Of a DNA stretch of 64,000 nt, positions 1-9,616 are shown one piece after another. The notes beneath the pieces are model-generated. The model saw only the letters and a program-made list of their open reading frames with translations. It was not told where the DNA came from and did no database searches. The stretch is from an uncultured Mycobacteriaceae bacterium. Its GTDB lineage: Bacteria > Actinomycetota > Actinomycetes > Mycobacteriales > Mycobacteriaceae. The position numbers were made by a program, and so were the translations under genes. The stretch spans positions 23,781 through 87,780 of the forward strand of contig CADEGF010000025.1 in NCBI GenBank assembly GCA_902826815.1, written 5' to 3'. Numbering within the stretch: position 1 is the stretch's first letter; each line of letters starts with the position of its first letter.

Positions 1-183
1 CGCCACCGACTGGATTGAGGTTCCCTTCGCCCGACTGCGGTTCACGCGATCTCGAGGGTGGGAGCTGTACTCGACGAAATCGCTCGCGATCCCACCTGCA
101 TCTTCTTTGGGTGACTGTGCCAGTTTGTCCAGCGAGCAGCTGTCAGGGGAGCTGCGCTCCGCCGTGGGTGGTGAAAATTGAGC

Positions 184-227
184 CGACTGTGCGGACACGC
201 CGATACAGCGTAGAAGGCGCACAGTCG
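184..227. repeat. Long imperfect hairpin in intergenic DNA
   Basis: Perfect 10-bp inverted arms CGACTGTGCG (184-193) and CGCACAGTCG (218-227) enclose a second short pair ACGC/GCGT (197-200 and 208-211). A 12-bp palindrome GCCCGGCCGGGC follows at 235-246. The stretch 1-284 otherwise holds no gene that I recognise. It lies downstream of the TetR gene ending at 285, so a terminator or a dispersed palindromic element are both possible. There is no U-tract. Confidence 0.45.
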
Positions 228-284
228 CGGGCCCGCCCGGCCGGGCATGACCCGCGACGAGGGCATACGCCCCGACGCCCACAC

Positions 285-890
285 TTACGCGGGAACCACC
301 CGCAGCGCGACGGGCAGGCTGGGCAGGAAATGCCTGGTCGCGAAAGCCCGGATGTCCTCGGCCGTCTCCAGCGGTTGCGCGCCGGGCAGCAGCAGTGCCA
401 TCGCCGCGTACCGCAGAATCGTCTCGGCCAGCTCGTCGACCGCCTGCTCGCCGATGCGGTCGGCAAATCCCTCGGGGAAGATCTCGCGCAGCGCGTCGGC
501 CATCCGCTCGATCGCGGCGCCGTAGTGCGTGCGGGCCATCTCGAGTACCAGCGCGGGCTCGTCGCTCATCATCCGGTTGAGCACCCGGTGCCGACGGAAC
601 CGCAGGATCGACAGGGTGAACGCCTCGACGTAGTAGTTCGATTGCGGCCCTGCCTGTTTCAGCTCGGCGGCGATATCGGCGAACAGCGCGACGTTCTCGC
701 GTTCGATGACGGCGGCCACCAGCTCGTCCTTATTGGAGAACCGCCGGTAGATGGTCGTGCGGCTGACGCCTGCCCGGCGTGCCACGTCCTCGAGCGCGAC
801 GCGGCGCAGGCCATGCCGCTCGAACTCGACGACGGCGGCGTCGAGGATGGCTTCGGTGCTGGGGTCAGCCGGCGGATTTGGAGTGGCCAT
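285..890 (-). CDS. TetR/AcrR family transcriptional regulator
   Basis: This 201-residue protein has the TetR plan: an N-terminal helix-turn-helix at about residues 33-52 ([11 protein letters not shown]) and a longer variable ligand-binding domain. The ATG at 890 was chosen because it gives the normal family length and overlaps the end of the upstream DUF2236 gene by 26 bp, which indicates co-transcription and coupled translation. The obvious role is to repress its own operon through the palindrome at 1733-1747. The ligand is unknown. The fold and regulator class are certain; the target is inferred. Confidence 0.9.
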   Translation of the reverse strand: MATPNPPADPSTEAILDAAVVEFERHGLRRVALEDVARRAGVSRTTIYRRFSNKDELVAAVIERENVALFADIAAELKQAGPQSNYYVEAFTLSILRFRRHRVLNRMMSDEPALVLEMARTHYGAAIERMADALREIFPEGFADRIGEQAVDELAETILRYAAMALLLPGAQPLETAEDIRAFATRHFLPSLPVALRVVPA

Positions 891-1731
891 ACCCTGCTTG
901 GGCGAATTTGTTGAACCGCAGCCGCATCGGCAGATGATCCCACAGCCAGTTGACCGGACGCGACCGCCACAGCGCAGCGAAGCGTCGGTAGCGGCGCTCC
1001 TTGCGCCCGCTCCACGGCAGCCCGAGCAGCTCACGGGTGCGAGGCGGCATGCCGCCGGTGGTCAAGAACGCGGCAACGGGGTTGAGGACCGCCGAGATCG
1101 CCCGCCAGAGCGGAGCAGGCACGCCCTTCGGGCACGGATAGCCCTTGGTGACGTAGCCGACGCCGTACTTCGCGGTCGGGTGCGCGACGACGATCTCGTC
1201 GATCATCCGGTTCCAGTACTGCTCGAACTCGGCATAGTCGGCGGGCATCACGCGATCGCTGACACCGTAGCGGCGGTACCACGTCTTGGATTCCAGGTAG
1301 ATCTGCTCCTTCTCCTCCCGGCTGAGCCGCTTGACGAAGGTGTCGGCGAAGTACAGCACCTGGTCGACGAACGTTGCGTGTGCCCAGAAGTACGTCTCCG
1401 GGTCGAGCGCGTGGTACCGCTCGCCGTCCGGCATCGTGCCCTTGATCTGAGTGTGGAAGTCGCGGACCTGCTGGCCGGGGTTGTCGCCGTCGCTGCCGTA
1501 GACCGTCATGAAGATCGGCGGCAGCGAGCGCTTCACCCGCGCCGCGGTGTCGTCGAAGAACACCGAGTGGTCAAGCACGCCCTGGCCGAGCTCGGCCAGC
1601 ATGTTCTGCAGGACCGCGGGCCGCGGCCCGATCAGGTACATCCGGTTATCGCCGAAATACCGCCAGACCAGCGATTCCGGTCCCAGCGGCAGTGCGTCCA
1701 GCTGTTGTGGGGTCTGCGCCAACTCCGTCAT
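865..1731 (-). CDS. DUF2236 (MpaB/latex-clearing-like) oxygenase-family protein
   Basis: This is a 288-residue member of the DUF2236 family, which includes the heme-dependent rubber oxygenase Lcp and fungal MpaB; many mycobacterial paralogues have no known substrate. Typical blocks are a conserved His in DFHTQIKG (about residue 93) followed by [19 protein letters not shown] (about 109-127). There is no signal peptide, so it is probably cytosolic or membrane-associated. The ATG at 1731 sits just after a 15-bp palindrome, and the downstream TetR gene overlaps its 3' end. An oxidative or detoxifying role under TetR control is inference. Confidence 0.8.
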   Translation of the reverse strand: MTELAQTPQQLDALPLGPESLVWRYFGDNRMYLIGPRPAVLQNMLAELGQGVLDHSVFFDDTAARVKRSLPPIFMTVYGSDGDNPGQQVRDFHTQIKGTMPDGERYHALDPETYFWAHATFVDQVLYFADTFVKRLSREEKEQIYLESKTWYRRYGVSDRVMPADYAEFEQYWNRMIDEIVVAHPTAKYGVGYVTKGYPCPKGVPAPLWRAISAVLNPVAAFLTTGGMPPRTRELLGLPWSGRKERRYRRFAALWRSRPVNWLWDHLPMRLRFNKFAQAGYGHSKSAG

Positions 1732-1732
1732 G

Positions 1733-1747
1733 TGAAACAGTGTTACA
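1733..1747. promoter_or_regulatory. Palindromic operator for the adjacent TetR regulator
   Basis: TGAAACAGTGTTACA reads as TGTAACACTGTTTCA on the other strand, so 12 of the 14 non-central positions are symmetric (one pair differs). It starts one base upstream of the DUF2236 start codon. A looser inverted repeat GTTACAAA/TTTGTACC (1742-1749, 1758-1765) overlaps it. Size and placement fit a TetR dimer site that blocks transcription of the DUF2236-tetR pair. Confidence 0.6.
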
Positions 1748-1798
1748 AATTCTGACCTTTGTACCAAGAGTTCTGTGAGCGGCGTCACCAATACGGTG

Positions 1799-2047
1799 CT
1801 ATTTCGCGGGAGCAGGCCGCCGCAGGCGGGCGATGCCGTCGACGGCCAGCACGCCTGCGACGGTCGCCAGCAGCAGCATCAACGCCAGCATCGGCGGGCT
1901 GAAGGCCACCGACGTCGTCTGCGGCTCGCCCTCGAGGATCGGGGCGACCGTGACGACCGTTTGCGCGCCGAACCAGCTCAACACCGCGCCGACCGCGGCG
2001 ACGACGGCCAGCACCAGCTCGACGGTCGTCTTCGGGTGCTTCTTCAT
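1799..2047 (-). CDS. Small two-pass membrane protein (Rv0513 position)
   Basis: This 82-residue protein has two hydrophobic helices (about residues 9-30 and 50-70) and a basic C-terminus (ARLRRPAPAK). It closes the run of small membrane-protein genes behind hemB, the place held by Rv0513 in M. tuberculosis. Its ATG overlaps the stop of the upstream gene (ATGA). Function is unknown. The conserved linkage to the heme operon suggests co-expression but not necessarily a role in heme synthesis. Confidence 0.75.
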   Translation of the reverse strand: MKKHPKTTVELVLAVVAAVGAVLSWFGAQTVVTVAPILEGEPQTTSVAFSPPMLALMLLLATVAGVLAVDGIARLRRPAPAK

Positions 2048-2535
2048 GTCTTCGGCTCCGGGGGGATTCGCTCGTCGATCAGGTGAACAAGCGCAGCCCT
2101 CAGCTGTTGATGCTTACGGGCCCACGCCTGCGCGGTGCGGTCGTTGGTCAGCTTCACCCCGATGCCCGTGCGGCCCTTCGGGACACCGGTGAGCTCGCCG
2201 AGCGCACGGGCCGACATCCACTGGTGTTCCTCGTTGCCCTCAGGCGCGGGATAGATCCGCACGATGTCGTCGATGGGGGTGCGCTCCTCGCCCTGACGCA
2301 GCGTGGTCGGCGTCAGCTCCACCGATGTGTGAATCCGGGCCGCCTTGACCTGAACCGCGACGAAACTCGTCACCAACGCGAAGAAGACCGTCGGCACCAG
2401 CCATTGAAAGCCGATCCCTGCCGAGTACTGGATCAACAGCATCGCGATCCCTGACACCGGTCCTGCCGCCACCCACCACCAACTGGCGCCAGGCTCGTAG
2501 AACAGGACGGTGACCTGCTCGCTTGCCTGCGTCAC
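2044..2535 (-). CDS. Membrane protein, DUF3093-like
   Basis: The product is 163 residues: a short leader, two membrane helices (about 19-36 and 41-63) and a soluble C-terminal domain of about 100 residues. The layout, with a WWW cluster before the first helix, resembles DUF3093 proteins; the assignment is tentative. A GTG start at 2535 is supported by a 4-bp GTGA overlap with the gene upstream and by an ATGA overlap downstream, so translation is coupled along the series. No catalytic motif is visible. Confidence 0.75.
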   Translation of the reverse strand: MTQASEQVTVLFYEPGASWWWVAAGPVSGIAMLLIQYSAGIGFQWLVPTVFFALVTSFVAVQVKAARIHTSVELTPTTLRQGEERTPIDDIVRIYPAPEGNEEHQWMSARALGELTGVPKGRTGIGVKLTNDRTAQAWARKHQQLRAALVHLIDERIPPEPKT

Positions 2536-2918
2536 AGCGTCTCCTCGGCGTGGAACCAGTCCTGGGCCGCGGGACGCATGACCAGCACCGCGCCCACCAT
2601 CGTCAGGATCATCGGTATCAGCCACAGCACGCCGCCCGTCATGAGCGTGAACAGGGCGAGCAGCACGACGAGGGCGAACGCCAGCCCGACACCTGCTCGT
2701 CGCATCCGGGTATTGCCTGTCCGGGTGCGGCCTGCGAGATAGCCGAGGCCAAGTCCGGCCACCGCGAACAGAATTCCTGCCCCCCGGTAGACGGGCGGCA
2801 GGTTGCCTCGCGTCAACGCCATCAGCATGCCGAGAACCACCAGCGATATCGCCGCGACCAGCCAGAGCCAGAACACCGCTTCGACGATGAGCGGCCGCGC
2901 GGGCACGGGTGCTGACAT
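2532..2918 (-). CDS. Four-helix membrane protein, unknown function
   Basis: This 128-residue protein has four predicted membrane helices in two hairpins (about residues 10-34, 44-62, 76-92 and 94-114) and a short acidic tail. It lies 11 bp downstream of a similar membrane protein and overlaps the following gene by 4 bp, so it belongs to the membrane-protein tail of the heme operon. The FWLWLVAAISLVVLG block resembles [14 protein letters not shown] in the neighbour ending at 2930, which suggests the two arose by duplication. Confidence 0.75.
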   Translation of the reverse strand: MSAPVPARPLIVEAVFWLWLVAAISLVVLGMLMALTRGNLPPVYRGAGILFAVAGLGLGYLAGRTRTGNTRMRRAGVGLAFALVVLLALFTLMTGGVLWLIPMILTMVGAVLVMRPAAQDWFHAEETL

Positions 2919-2929
2919 GGTCGGCAAGC

Positions 2930-3355
2930 CTAACGAACGAAGAAGGCGTGGGCGTCCTTGCGGTGCAACAGGAACACCCCACCTGTGATCAGCACCGAGC
3001 CGACGATGGCGCTCACCGCGTAGACAAGCGCAGGTGTGGTCTCCCGAACGGTCGAGAACAGGCTGGTTCCGGCGTACACCACAGACGCGACCCCGCCGCC
3101 GGTGAGCAGCGTGCGGGCCCACCGGTAGCCCTGCCGCATCAGGAACAGGAACGTCACCACGACCGCGGCGATCACCACCACGAACAGGCAGGAGAAGGCG
3201 ATGATGACGGCGGGCGGATGCGGGCGCTGCGCGCTCACCACGTCGACCACGTATCCGACGACCATCAGCGGCACCGCAGCCAGCCACAACCAGAAGCCGG
3301 TGTCGACGTCGGCCGGCCGGCCTTCGTCGCTGACGCCTTCGCTCACGCGAGCCAT
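2930..3355 (-). CDS. Four-helix membrane protein (Rv0514-like position)
   Basis: The product is 141 residues with an acidic N-terminus and four hydrophobic segments. The first ([20 protein letters not shown]) is shared in style with the next gene downstream, so they are probable paralogues. The start overlaps the end of hemB by 13 bp, which ties it to the heme operon. No functional motif is recognised. M. tuberculosis also has membrane proteins directly after hemB (Rv0513, Rv0514). Confidence 0.75.
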   Translation of the reverse strand: MARVSEGVSDEGRPADVDTGFWLWLAAVPLMVVGYVVDVVSAQRPHPPAVIIAFSCLFVVVIAAVVVTFLFLMRQGYRWARTLLTGGGVASVVYAGTSLFSTVRETTPALVYAVSAIVGSVLITGGVFLLHRKDAHAFFVR

Positions 3356-4323
3356 CCCGCCGCGTCCGCCGCCCAGTACGTCAGCACGATGTCGGCACCC
3401 GCGCGCCGGATGCTGACCAACGACTCCAGCGCGGCCGCCCGCCCGTCGATCCAGCCGTTGGCTGCCGCGGCGCTGATCATCGAGTACTCGCCCGAGATCT
3501 GGTAGGCGGCCACCGGAACCGGCGAAATCTCCGCCGCCGCCGCCACCACGTCGAGATAGCCCATGGCGGGCTTCACCATCACGATGTCGGCGCCCTCTGC
3601 GATGTCGAGCTCGATTTCGCGCACCGCCTCGCGGGCATTGGCCGGATCCTGTTGGTAGGTACGGCGATCCCCGTCCAGGCTGGAGGACACCGCCTCGCGG
3701 AACGGGCCGTAGAACGCCGACGCGAACTTCGCCGCATACGCCAGAATCACCACGTCGGTGTGCTCCGCGGCGTCAAGTCCGTCGCGGATCGCGGCGACCT
3801 GGCCGTCCATCATGCCGCTCGGCCCAACCACGTGTGCGCCGGAATCGGCCTGCGCGACAGCCAGTTCCACGTAGCGGGTGTTGGTCGCGTCGTTGTCGAC
3901 ACGACCCGACGCATCCAGCACTCCGCAGTGCCCGTGGTCGGTGAACTCGTCGAGGCAGGTGTCGGCCATCAGCACGGTCGCCTCACCCAGATCCTTGGCG
4001 AGGTCGCGAAGCGCGACGTTGAGGATGCCGTCCTCGGCTACCCCGACCGACCCTGTCGCGTCCTTGTCCTGCGTGCGCGGTACGCCGAACAGCATCAGGC
4101 CGCCGACTCCGGCGTTCACCGCCTCGGCGGCCGCCTTGCGCAGCGAGTCGCGGGTGTGCTGAACGACGCCGGGCATCGACTCGATCGGCTTCGGCTCCTC
4201 GATACCGTCTGCGACGAACATCGGCAGCACCAAATGCCTTGGCTCCAAGGAAGTCTGCGCCACCAAACGACGAAGCGCCGGTGTCGACCGCAGGCGACGC
4301 GGGCGGTGACGTAACGAAGTCAC
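3343..4323 (-). CDS. hemB: Delta-aminolevulinic acid dehydratase (porphobilinogen synthase)
   Basis: HemB condenses two 5-aminolevulinate molecules to porphobilinogen, the second common step of tetrapyrrole synthesis. At 326 residues it is the usual length. The two Schiff-base lysines are visible in [15 protein letters not shown] (K199) and MVKPAMG (K251). The metal loop reads [14 protein letters not shown], with Cys at the first and third positions but Asp at the second of the classic three-cysteine zinc site. A GTG start follows a GAGGAG ribosome site. It is the last enzyme gene of hemA-hemC-hemD-hemB. Confidence 0.97.
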   Translation of the reverse strand: MTSLRHRPRRLRSTPALRRLVAQTSLEPRHLVLPMFVADGIEEPKPIESMPGVVQHTRDSLRKAAAEAVNAGVGGLMLFGVPRTQDKDATGSVGVAEDGILNVALRDLAKDLGEATVLMADTCLDEFTDHGHCGVLDASGRVDNDATNTRYVELAVAQADSGAHVVGPSGMMDGQVAAIRDGLDAAEHTDVVILAYAAKFASAFYGPFREAVSSSLDGDRRTYQQDPANAREAVREIELDIAEGADIVMVKPAMGYLDVVAAAAEISPVPVAAYQISGEYSMISAAAANGWIDGRAAALESLVSIRRAGADIVLTYWAADAAGWLA

Positions 4324-4344
4324 GGTCGTCTCCTCACCGAGGGT

Positions 4345-5994
4345 TTAGCGGCGGCGACTCTTCTTACGCGGCGGCGGCAGTGCACCCTCGGCGCGCAACC
4401 GGGCGGCGTGCTCGGCCAGCGCCTCGACCAACGGACCCACGGCCGCGACCTCAGGCTGCACATCGACCCGAAGGCCGAATTCGGCTGCCGTTTCAGCGGT
4501 TTTGGGCCCGATGCACGCGACGATCGTGCGGGCGTGCGGCTTACCCGCGATGCCGACGAGGTTGCGCACGGTCGAGCTCGACGTGAAGCACACCGCGTCG
4601 AACCCGCCGGTCTTGATCATCTCGCGGGTCTGCGCCGGCGGCGGTGCCGCACGTACCGTGCGGTATGCGGTGACGTCCTCGATCTCCCAGCCGCGGTCGC
4701 GCAGACCCTCGGCCAGCGTCTCGGTGGCGATGTCGGCGCGCGGCAGCAGCACCCGGTTCACCGGGTCGAAAACATCGTCATACGGCGGGAATTCGTCGAG
4801 CAGGCCCAGCGAGGACTGCTCACCCGACGGCACCAGCTCCGGCTCGATGCCGAAGGCCCGCACCCGGTCGGCGGTGGCCTGCCCGACGCACGCGATCTTC
4901 ACACCGGAGAACGCGCGGGCGTCGAGACCGAACTCGTTGAACTTGTCCCATACCGCGCGCACCGCGTTGGTCGAGGTGAACACGACCCACTGGTAGCGGC
5001 CGTCGACGAGGCCCTTGACGGCACGCTCCATCTGCGCAGGGCTTCGCGGCGGCTCGACGGCGATGGTCGGCACCTCGATCGGCAATGCGCCGTGCGACAC
5101 CAGCTTTTCGCTCATCTCGCCTGCCTGGTCCTTGGTGCGCGGCACCAGCACGGTCCAGCCGTACAGTGCGCGGCTCTCCCACCAGTTGAGCTTCCCGCGG
5201 TTGGCGACTGTCTTACCGATCGTCACGACCAGCGGTCCTGTCAACGGACCTCCCGGCTCGTTGGCACCGACCGCCGCCTTGTCGTTGAGACCGCCCAGGG
5301 TGGTCTCGACCGACCGCTGCTGGCATGTGGTGCCCTGCGCGGTCACGACACACGGTGTGGTGTCGGACAATCCGTACTCGATCAGCGTGCTGGCAGCATC
5401 GGCCAGATGGGATGCGCCCGCCTGCAGGATCAGCGGCCCAGGCGCTGCGGCCAGCGCCGCCCAGTCCACATCGCCGCGGACGTCGGCCTCGGTGTGCGAC
5501 GAGCCAAGCGGAAGACCCGCGTAGGTCGGCACGGCCGTCGTAGCGGGCAGGCCGGGCACGATCTCGAACGTCAGGTGCGAGCGTGTCAGCGCGTTCACCT
5601 CGGTGATCACGGAGTCCACCGACAGCGGGTCCCCCGCGACGAGCCGAACCACATCGATTCCGGTGCGGGACTCCGTGGCCAGCGTCTTGGCGACCTCAAC
5701 CGGATCGCCGAGCGCGGGCCGAATATCGGGCGCGCCTGCGATCCTTGGCGCGATCGGGGTCTGCGCATCGGTGTCGGCGTCGGTCGCGGCATCGGCCTGC
5801 GCGGGCCCCGACGGCGGCGGCAGCTCGGACCCGCACAGGGCCAGCACCGCTTCCGGTACGTCGGGGTCGGTGAAGATCAGCGCGGCATTTGCGAGCACAG
5901 TCCTCGCCCGCGTGGTCAGTAGGCCAGGGTCGCCAGGACCCGAGCCGACGAACGTGATGCGGCCGGGCCTTTGCTTACGCCCTCGGGTCGTCAT
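4345..5994 (-). CDS. hemD: Fused uroporphyrinogen-III methyltransferase-like / uroporphyrinogen-III synthase
   Basis: This 549-residue two-domain protein has an N-terminal SUMT/CysG-like domain ([11 protein letters not shown] at 17-27, later [19 protein letters not shown]) and, from about residue 275, a uroporphyrinogen-III synthase domain (HemD) that closes hydroxymethylbilane to uroporphyrinogen III. The synthase half is required in this pathway. The methyltransferase half looks degenerate: the usual GGDPFVFGRGGEE block is replaced by [13 protein letters not shown], so its activity is doubtful. The M. tuberculosis homologue Rv0511 has the same fusion. Its start overlaps the end of hemC by 20 bp. 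The C-terminus is basic (KKSRRR). Confidence 0.93.
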   Translation of the reverse strand: MTTRGRKQRPGRITFVGSGPGDPGLLTTRARTVLANAALIFTDPDVPEAVLALCGSELPPPSGPAQADAATDADTDAQTPIAPRIAGAPDIRPALGDPVEVAKTLATESRTGIDVVRLVAGDPLSVDSVITEVNALTRSHLTFEIVPGLPATTAVPTYAGLPLGSSHTEADVRGDVDWAALAAAPGPLILQAGASHLADAASTLIEYGLSDTTPCVVTAQGTTCQQRSVETTLGGLNDKAAVGANEPGGPLTGPLVVTIGKTVANRGKLNWWESRALYGWTVLVPRTKDQAGEMSEKLVSHGALPIEVPTIAVEPPRSPAQMERAVKGLVDGRYQWVVFTSTNAVRAVWDKFNEFGLDARAFSGVKIACVGQATADRVRAFGIEPELVPSGEQSSLGLLDEFPPYDDVFDPVNRVLLPRADIATETLAEGLRDRGWEIEDVTAYRTVRAAPPPAQTREMIKTGGFDAVCFTSSSTVRNLVGIAGKPHARTIVACIGPKTAETAAEFGLRVDVQPEVAAVGPLVEALAEHAARLRAEGALPPPRKKSRRR

Positions 5995-6946
5995 GTTCTT
6001 CTCCCATGCCTCTCCCAGCTTCCTCCAACAGATCGCGCGCCCCCAGTTCGAACAACTCCGCGGCGACCGAGAGACCTAGCTCTCGTGCCCGCTCGGGAGT
6101 CCCGATGCCGGACGCACGGATCACGTCGGATCCGTCCAGCGTCGCCACGCAGCCGCGCAACGACAGCTCCTCGAAGACTCGGCCGTCCTCATCGATGGAC
6201 TCGACCACTTCCGCGATCGCACCCACCGGTGCGGAACAACCCGCCTCCAGTTCGGCGAGCAGGACCCGTTCAGCGGTGACTGCGGCGCGCGTGTCGGCGT
6301 CATCCATCTCCGCCAGCAGCGCGACGAGCTCGGTATCGCTTGCGCGGCACTCGATCGCAAGCGCACCTTGAGCCGGCGCCGGCAACATCTGCACCGGCTC
6401 CAGAGTCTCGGTGACATCGCCCAAACGCCCGATGCGGGCCAGTCCCGCTCGGGCGACGACGACGCCGTCGAGATCACCACTGCTTACCCTGTTCAACCTG
6501 GTGTCAAGGTTGCCTCGTAGGGGGCGGATTTCCAAACCGAGACCCAATGCTCTAAGCTGCGCGGTCCGCCGCGGGCTCGACGTCCCGATCACCGAGCCAA
6601 CAGGCAGTTCGCCCAGCACCATGTTGTCGCGGGCCACCAGCGCGTCGCGGGCATCCTCTCGCCGGGGTGTCGCGGCGATCGTGAACCGCGGATCCTCGGC
6701 GGTCGGCAGATCCTTGTACGAGTGAACGGCCATATCGACCCTGCCGTCGTGGATGGCCTCGCGCAGCGCGGCGGTGAACACGCCGATGCCGATCGAGGCG
6801 ATCGGCTCGCTTGATTTGTCGCCGTCGGTGGCGATGATGACCAACTCGGCGGGATGTCCCTTGGCTATCAGGGCGTCTTTGATGACACTCGCTTGGGTCG
6901 TCGCCAACAGGCTGCCGCGGGTGCCTATCCGGATGAAGTCTGCCAA
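5975..6946 (-). CDS. hemC: Hydroxymethylbilane synthase (porphobilinogen deaminase)
   Basis: HemC polymerises four porphobilinogens into hydroxymethylbilane. It has 323 residues, which is normal. It shows the N-terminal IGTRGSLLA, the SYKDLPT block, GTSSPRR, and the dipyrromethane-cofactor cysteine in [11 protein letters not shown] (C237). The start is a TTG only 3 bp beyond the hemA stop codon; no ATG or GTG nearby gives the conserved N-terminus. Translation is therefore probably coupled to hemA. Confidence 0.96.
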   Translation of the reverse strand: MADFIRIGTRGSLLATTQASVIKDALIAKGHPAELVIIATDGDKSSEPIASIGIGVFTAALREAIHDGRVDMAVHSYKDLPTAEDPRFTIAATPRREDARDALVARDNMVLGELPVGSVIGTSSPRRTAQLRALGLGLEIRPLRGNLDTRLNRVSSGDLDGVVVARAGLARIGRLGDVTETLEPVQMLPAPAQGALAIECRASDTELVALLAEMDDADTRAAVTAERVLLAELEAGCSAPVGAIAEVVESIDEDGRVFEELSLRGCVATLDGSDVIRASGIGTPERARELGLSVAAELFELGARDLLEEAGRGMGEEHDDPRA

Positions 6947-6949
6947 GTG

Positions 6950-8317
6950 TTACTCAGGTTTTTCGAGATCGGTTGTCATAGAACGCAATTCGTCACCGGT
7001 AAGCACAGGCAACTCGGACCCGGCGACGGCTTCGACGGCCTGCGGGTCCAGTTCGAACAGTTCGCGCAACGCCTCGGCGTAGCTGTCCCCTCCCGGCGAG
7101 CTGGCCAGTTGTTTGACGCGCACCGTCGGTGCATGCAGCAGCTTGTCGACCACGCGGCGGACCGTCCGTGCCACCTCGTCGCGCTGCGTCGCCTCCAGGC
7201 TGGGCAGCCGGTTGTCCAGCCGCAGCAGCTCGGCCTCGACCACATCGGCGGCCCGCTGGCGCAGCGCGGTCACGGTGGGAGTCACCTCGGCCATCCGCTG
7301 TCCGGCCAGGTAGTCGGCCACTTCGGCGGCGACGATCGTGCGGGCGGCCTCGGTGTCCGACGAGGCGGCGCGGGCCGACGGATCGCGCTGGATCCGGTCC
7401 ATGTCCACGACGAAGACGCCGGGCAGCCCCGCCACGGCGGGATCGACGTTGCGCGGCATCCCGAGGTCGCAGACCACCAGCTGTTTGGGCTCCTGACCGT
7501 GGGCAAGGCCGCGGTGCACATCGGCAAGCGACACCACCGGCCGCACGGCACCCGTGCAGCTGACGACGATGTCGGCATCGGTGAGCACGGGCGTGAGGTG
7601 GTCGAAGGGGAACGCATCGGCGGTTACGCCGAGCTCCCGGATCTTGTCGGCGAGCTTCTTGGCGCGGGGCAGCGTCCGGTTCACGATGTGCACCCGCTCG
7701 ACACCCGCCCGCACCAGGTGCTTCGCAGAAAGGGCGCCCATCGCACCCGCACCGATGACGACCGCTCGGCGGCCTGCCAGCCCGTCGAGCTTGGTGTCGG
7801 CCATGCCGAGCGCGACCGACACCACCGAAGCGCCCGCGGCGTCGATACCGGTCTCGTTGTGCACCCGCTTGCCGACCGCCAGCGCGCGCTGAGCCAGCTC
7901 GTGCAGTGTGCGTCCGACGGTGTGGTTGGCCTCGGCCGACGCATATGCGCGGCGCACCTGGCCGAGCACCTGCTGTTCGCCGACCACGGCCGAATCCAGG
8001 CCGCTGGCAACGGAGAACAGATGCTCGACAGCCGCCTCGGCGTAGCGGACGTAGGCGTACTTGGTGAGGTCGCCGAGCCCCATGCCGGAATGTTCGGAGA
8101 GCACCTGGCCGATCACCGAAAGGCCGCCGTGGAAGGCGTCGACCACCGCGTAGATCTCCACCCGGTTGCAGGTGGACAGCACCATCGCCTCGGTGACCAG
8201 TGAGGACTGCAGCACCTGGTCGACGATCTTGGCCTGATCGGACTCGTCGGTGCTCAATTGCTCGAGGACGGACACCGGCGCGCTGCGGTGCGATACCCCG
8301 AATAGCAGCACGCTCAT
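6950..8317 (-). CDS. hemA: Glutamyl-tRNA reductase
   Basis: HemA reduces glutamyl-tRNA to glutamate-1-semialdehyde and commits carbon to heme. It has 455 residues. The catalytic Cys50 sits in [13 protein letters not shown], the NADPH-binding loop is VVIGAGAMG (about 185-193), and the C-terminal dimerisation domain is complete. It is the first gene of the heme operon, and a plausible promoter lies at 8339-8368. The N-terminus [15 protein letters not shown] is the standard one. Confidence 0.97.
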   Translation of the reverse strand: MSVLLFGVSHRSAPVSVLEQLSTDESDQAKIVDQVLQSSLVTEAMVLSTCNRVEIYAVVDAFHGGLSVIGQVLSEHSGMGLGDLTKYAYVRYAEAAVEHLFSVASGLDSAVVGEQQVLGQVRRAYASAEANHTVGRTLHELAQRALAVGKRVHNETGIDAAGASVVSVALGMADTKLDGLAGRRAVVIGAGAMGALSAKHLVRAGVERVHIVNRTLPRAKKLADKIRELGVTADAFPFDHLTPVLTDADIVVSCTGAVRPVVSLADVHRGLAHGQEPKQLVVCDLGMPRNVDPAVAGLPGVFVVDMDRIQRDPSARAASSDTEAARTIVAAEVADYLAGQRMAEVTPTVTALRQRAADVVEAELLRLDNRLPSLEATQRDEVARTVRRVVDKLLHAPTVRVKQLASSPGGDSYAEALRELFELDPQAVEAVAGSELPVLTGDELRSMTTDLEKPE

Positions 8318-8338
8318 GGCATCGTCACCACGTTGACC

Positions 8339-8368
8339 AGGTTAATCGCTAGCCGGTTGGGTCTCCAA
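8339..8368 (-). promoter_or_regulatory. Candidate promoter of the hem operon
   Basis: On the minus strand TTGGAG (8363-8368) is followed after 18 bp by TAACCT (8339-8344), which lies 21 bp before the hemA start codon. The spacing fits a housekeeping mycobacterial promoter with a short leader. Confidence 0.4.
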
Positions 8369-8381
8369 ATTGGTGACGCGG

Positions 8382-8651
8382 TTAACCCTCGTTCCTGCGC
8401 CCGAGATCTGCCCTCAACCTGGGCTCGTCCAGCTCCCAGTAGCTGTGCTCCCGCTCGTCGAGAAGAACCACCGGCAGCCGGTCTCCGTATTCGACCCGCA
8501 GCGCCGAGTCGCCTGCGGCCGCCGCGGCGTCGACGTCGGTGGTGACGAAGTCGAAGCCGAGTTCATCGGCCAACTCGGACAGCCGCGCGGCGGTCCGCTC
8601 GCACAGCGAGCAGCCCTGTCTGGTCAGCAACATCACCGTGGCTCGGGTCAC
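8382..8651 (-). CDS. Glutaredoxin/thioredoxin-like small redox protein (Rv0508-like)
   Basis: This 89-residue protein of the DUF836/glutaredoxin-like fold has a CSLC redox motif at residues 14-17 (MLLTRQGCSLCERT), a cis-Pro in DRLPVVLLD and the beta-alpha-beta order of a minimal thioredoxin fold. The GTG at 8651 (VTRATVMLLT) was chosen because it begins just before the first beta strand and leaves a short divergent promoter region facing serB1. It probably acts as a cytosolic thiol oxidoreductase. The position next to hemA matches Rv0508. Confidence 0.85.
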   Translation of the reverse strand: MTRATVMLLTRQGCSLCERTAARLSELADELGFDFVTTDVDAAAAAGDSALRVEYGDRLPVVLLDEREHSYWELDEPRLRADLGRRNEG

Positions 8652-8681
8652 GGCAACCAGTATCAGCACATATCCGTGTCT

Positions 8682-8687
8682 TAGGGT
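8682..8687 (+). promoter_or_regulatory. -10 element for leaderless serB1 transcript
   Basis: TAGGGT is followed by exactly 6 nt and then the GTG start at 8694, leaving no room for a ribosome binding site. Confidence 0.5.
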
Positions 8688-8693
8688 TGATAG

Positions 8694-9581
8694 GTGCCCG
8701 TTCGCGATGGTGACGAAGCCGCCGTGCAGGCGTTGGCAGGCGACGCCAGTGCGGAGACCGCTGTTGCGCACGTCGCCGACGAGGAGGACGCCGGCCTCGC
8801 TGCGCCGCCACCGGATCTGACCGCAGCCGCCTTCTTCGACGTCGACAACACGCTCGTGCAGGGGTCCTCGCTGGTGCATTTCGCCCGCGGGCTGGCGGCC
8901 CGCAAGTACTTCACCTACGGCGATCTGGCCCGATTCGGCTACGCGCAGGCCAAGTTTCAGCTCACCGGCCGGGAGAACAGCGACGACGTGGCCGCCGGTA
9001 GAACCAAGGCGCTGGCGTTCATCGAGGGTAGGTCAACGGCGGAACTCGTCGCGGTCGGCGAGGAGATCTACGACGAGATCATCGCCGACAAGATCTGGCC
9101 GGGCACCCGCGCGCTGGCGCAGATGCATCTGGACGCGGGCCAGCAGGTGTGGCTCGTCACCGCGACCCCGTACGAGCTTGCCGACACGATCGCCCGCAGG
9201 CTGGGGCTGACCGGCGCGCTCGGCACGGTCGCCGAGTCAATCGACGGGGTCTTCACCGGCCGCCTGGTCGGCGACATCCTGCACGGCACGGGCAAGGCCC
9301 ATGCGGTGCGCTCGCTGGCCATCCGCGAGGGCCTCAACCTGCGACGCTGCACGGCCTACTCGGACAGCTTCAACGACGTGCCGATGCTGTCGCTGGTCGG
9401 CACCGCGGTGGCCATCAACCCGGACGCAGACCTGCGTGACCTGGCCCGCGAGCGTGGCTGGGAGATCCGCGACTTCCGCACGGCACGCAAGGCCGCACGG
9501 ATCGGGGTACCGTCGGCGCTGGCCCTCGGCGCTGCAGGCGGTGCACTGGCCGCCATCGCCTCCAGGCGTCACGACAGATGA
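8694..9581 (+). CDS. serB1: HAD-IB family phosphatase, SerB1-like
   Basis: This 295-residue HAD hydrolase has motif [12 protein letters not shown] (nucleophile D49, D51), motif II VTATPYE and motif [16 protein letters not shown]. The subfamily (HAD-IB, with an inserted helical cap) is annotated SerB1 in mycobacteria, but phosphoserine phosphatase activity has not been certain for this branch. The first 40 residues are acidic and disordered. A hydrophobic Ala/Gly-rich C-terminal stretch (about 268-287) could anchor it to the membrane. The GTG start is probably leaderless. It corresponds to Rv0505c; mmpS2/mmpL2, which separate it from hemA in M. tuberculosis, are absent. Confidence 0.88.
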   Translation: MPVRDGDEAAVQALAGDASAETAVAHVADEEDAGLAAPPPDLTAAAFFDVDNTLVQGSSLVHFARGLAARKYFTYGDLARFGYAQAKFQLTGRENSDDVAAGRTKALAFIEGRSTAELVAVGEEIYDEIIADKIWPGTRALAQMHLDAGQQVWLVTATPYELADTIARRLGLTGALGTVAESIDGVFTGRLVGDILHGTGKAHAVRSLAIREGLNLRRCTAYSDSFNDVPMLSLVGTAVAINPDADLRDLARERGWEIRDFRTARKAARIGVPSALALGAAGGALAAIASRRHDR

Positions 9582-9601
9582 GCCACCTCGACGCGCGCTG
9601 A

Positions 9602-9607
9602 TAGGCT
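9602..9607 (+). promoter_or_regulatory. -10 element for hadD
   Basis: TAGGCT lies 9 nt before the ATG at 9617; the arrangement suggests a leaderless or nearly leaderless mRNA. Confidence 0.4.
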
Positions 9608-9616
9608 CTCGCCGCC

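Noticed and set aside
1-284. A gene at the left edge of the window
   Set aside because: Several open frames exist on both strands, but none has a recognisable family, ribosome site or coding-like composition; only hairpins were supported.
4408-5922. A 504-codon open frame on the plus strand
   Set aside because: It lies opposite the hemD fusion gene, which has recognisable domains over its whole length.
8318-8381. Rex-type redox operator upstream of hemA
   Set aside because: Actinobacterial hem operons can be Rex-controlled, but no TTGTGAA-type inverted repeat is present here; only an ordinary promoter is visible.
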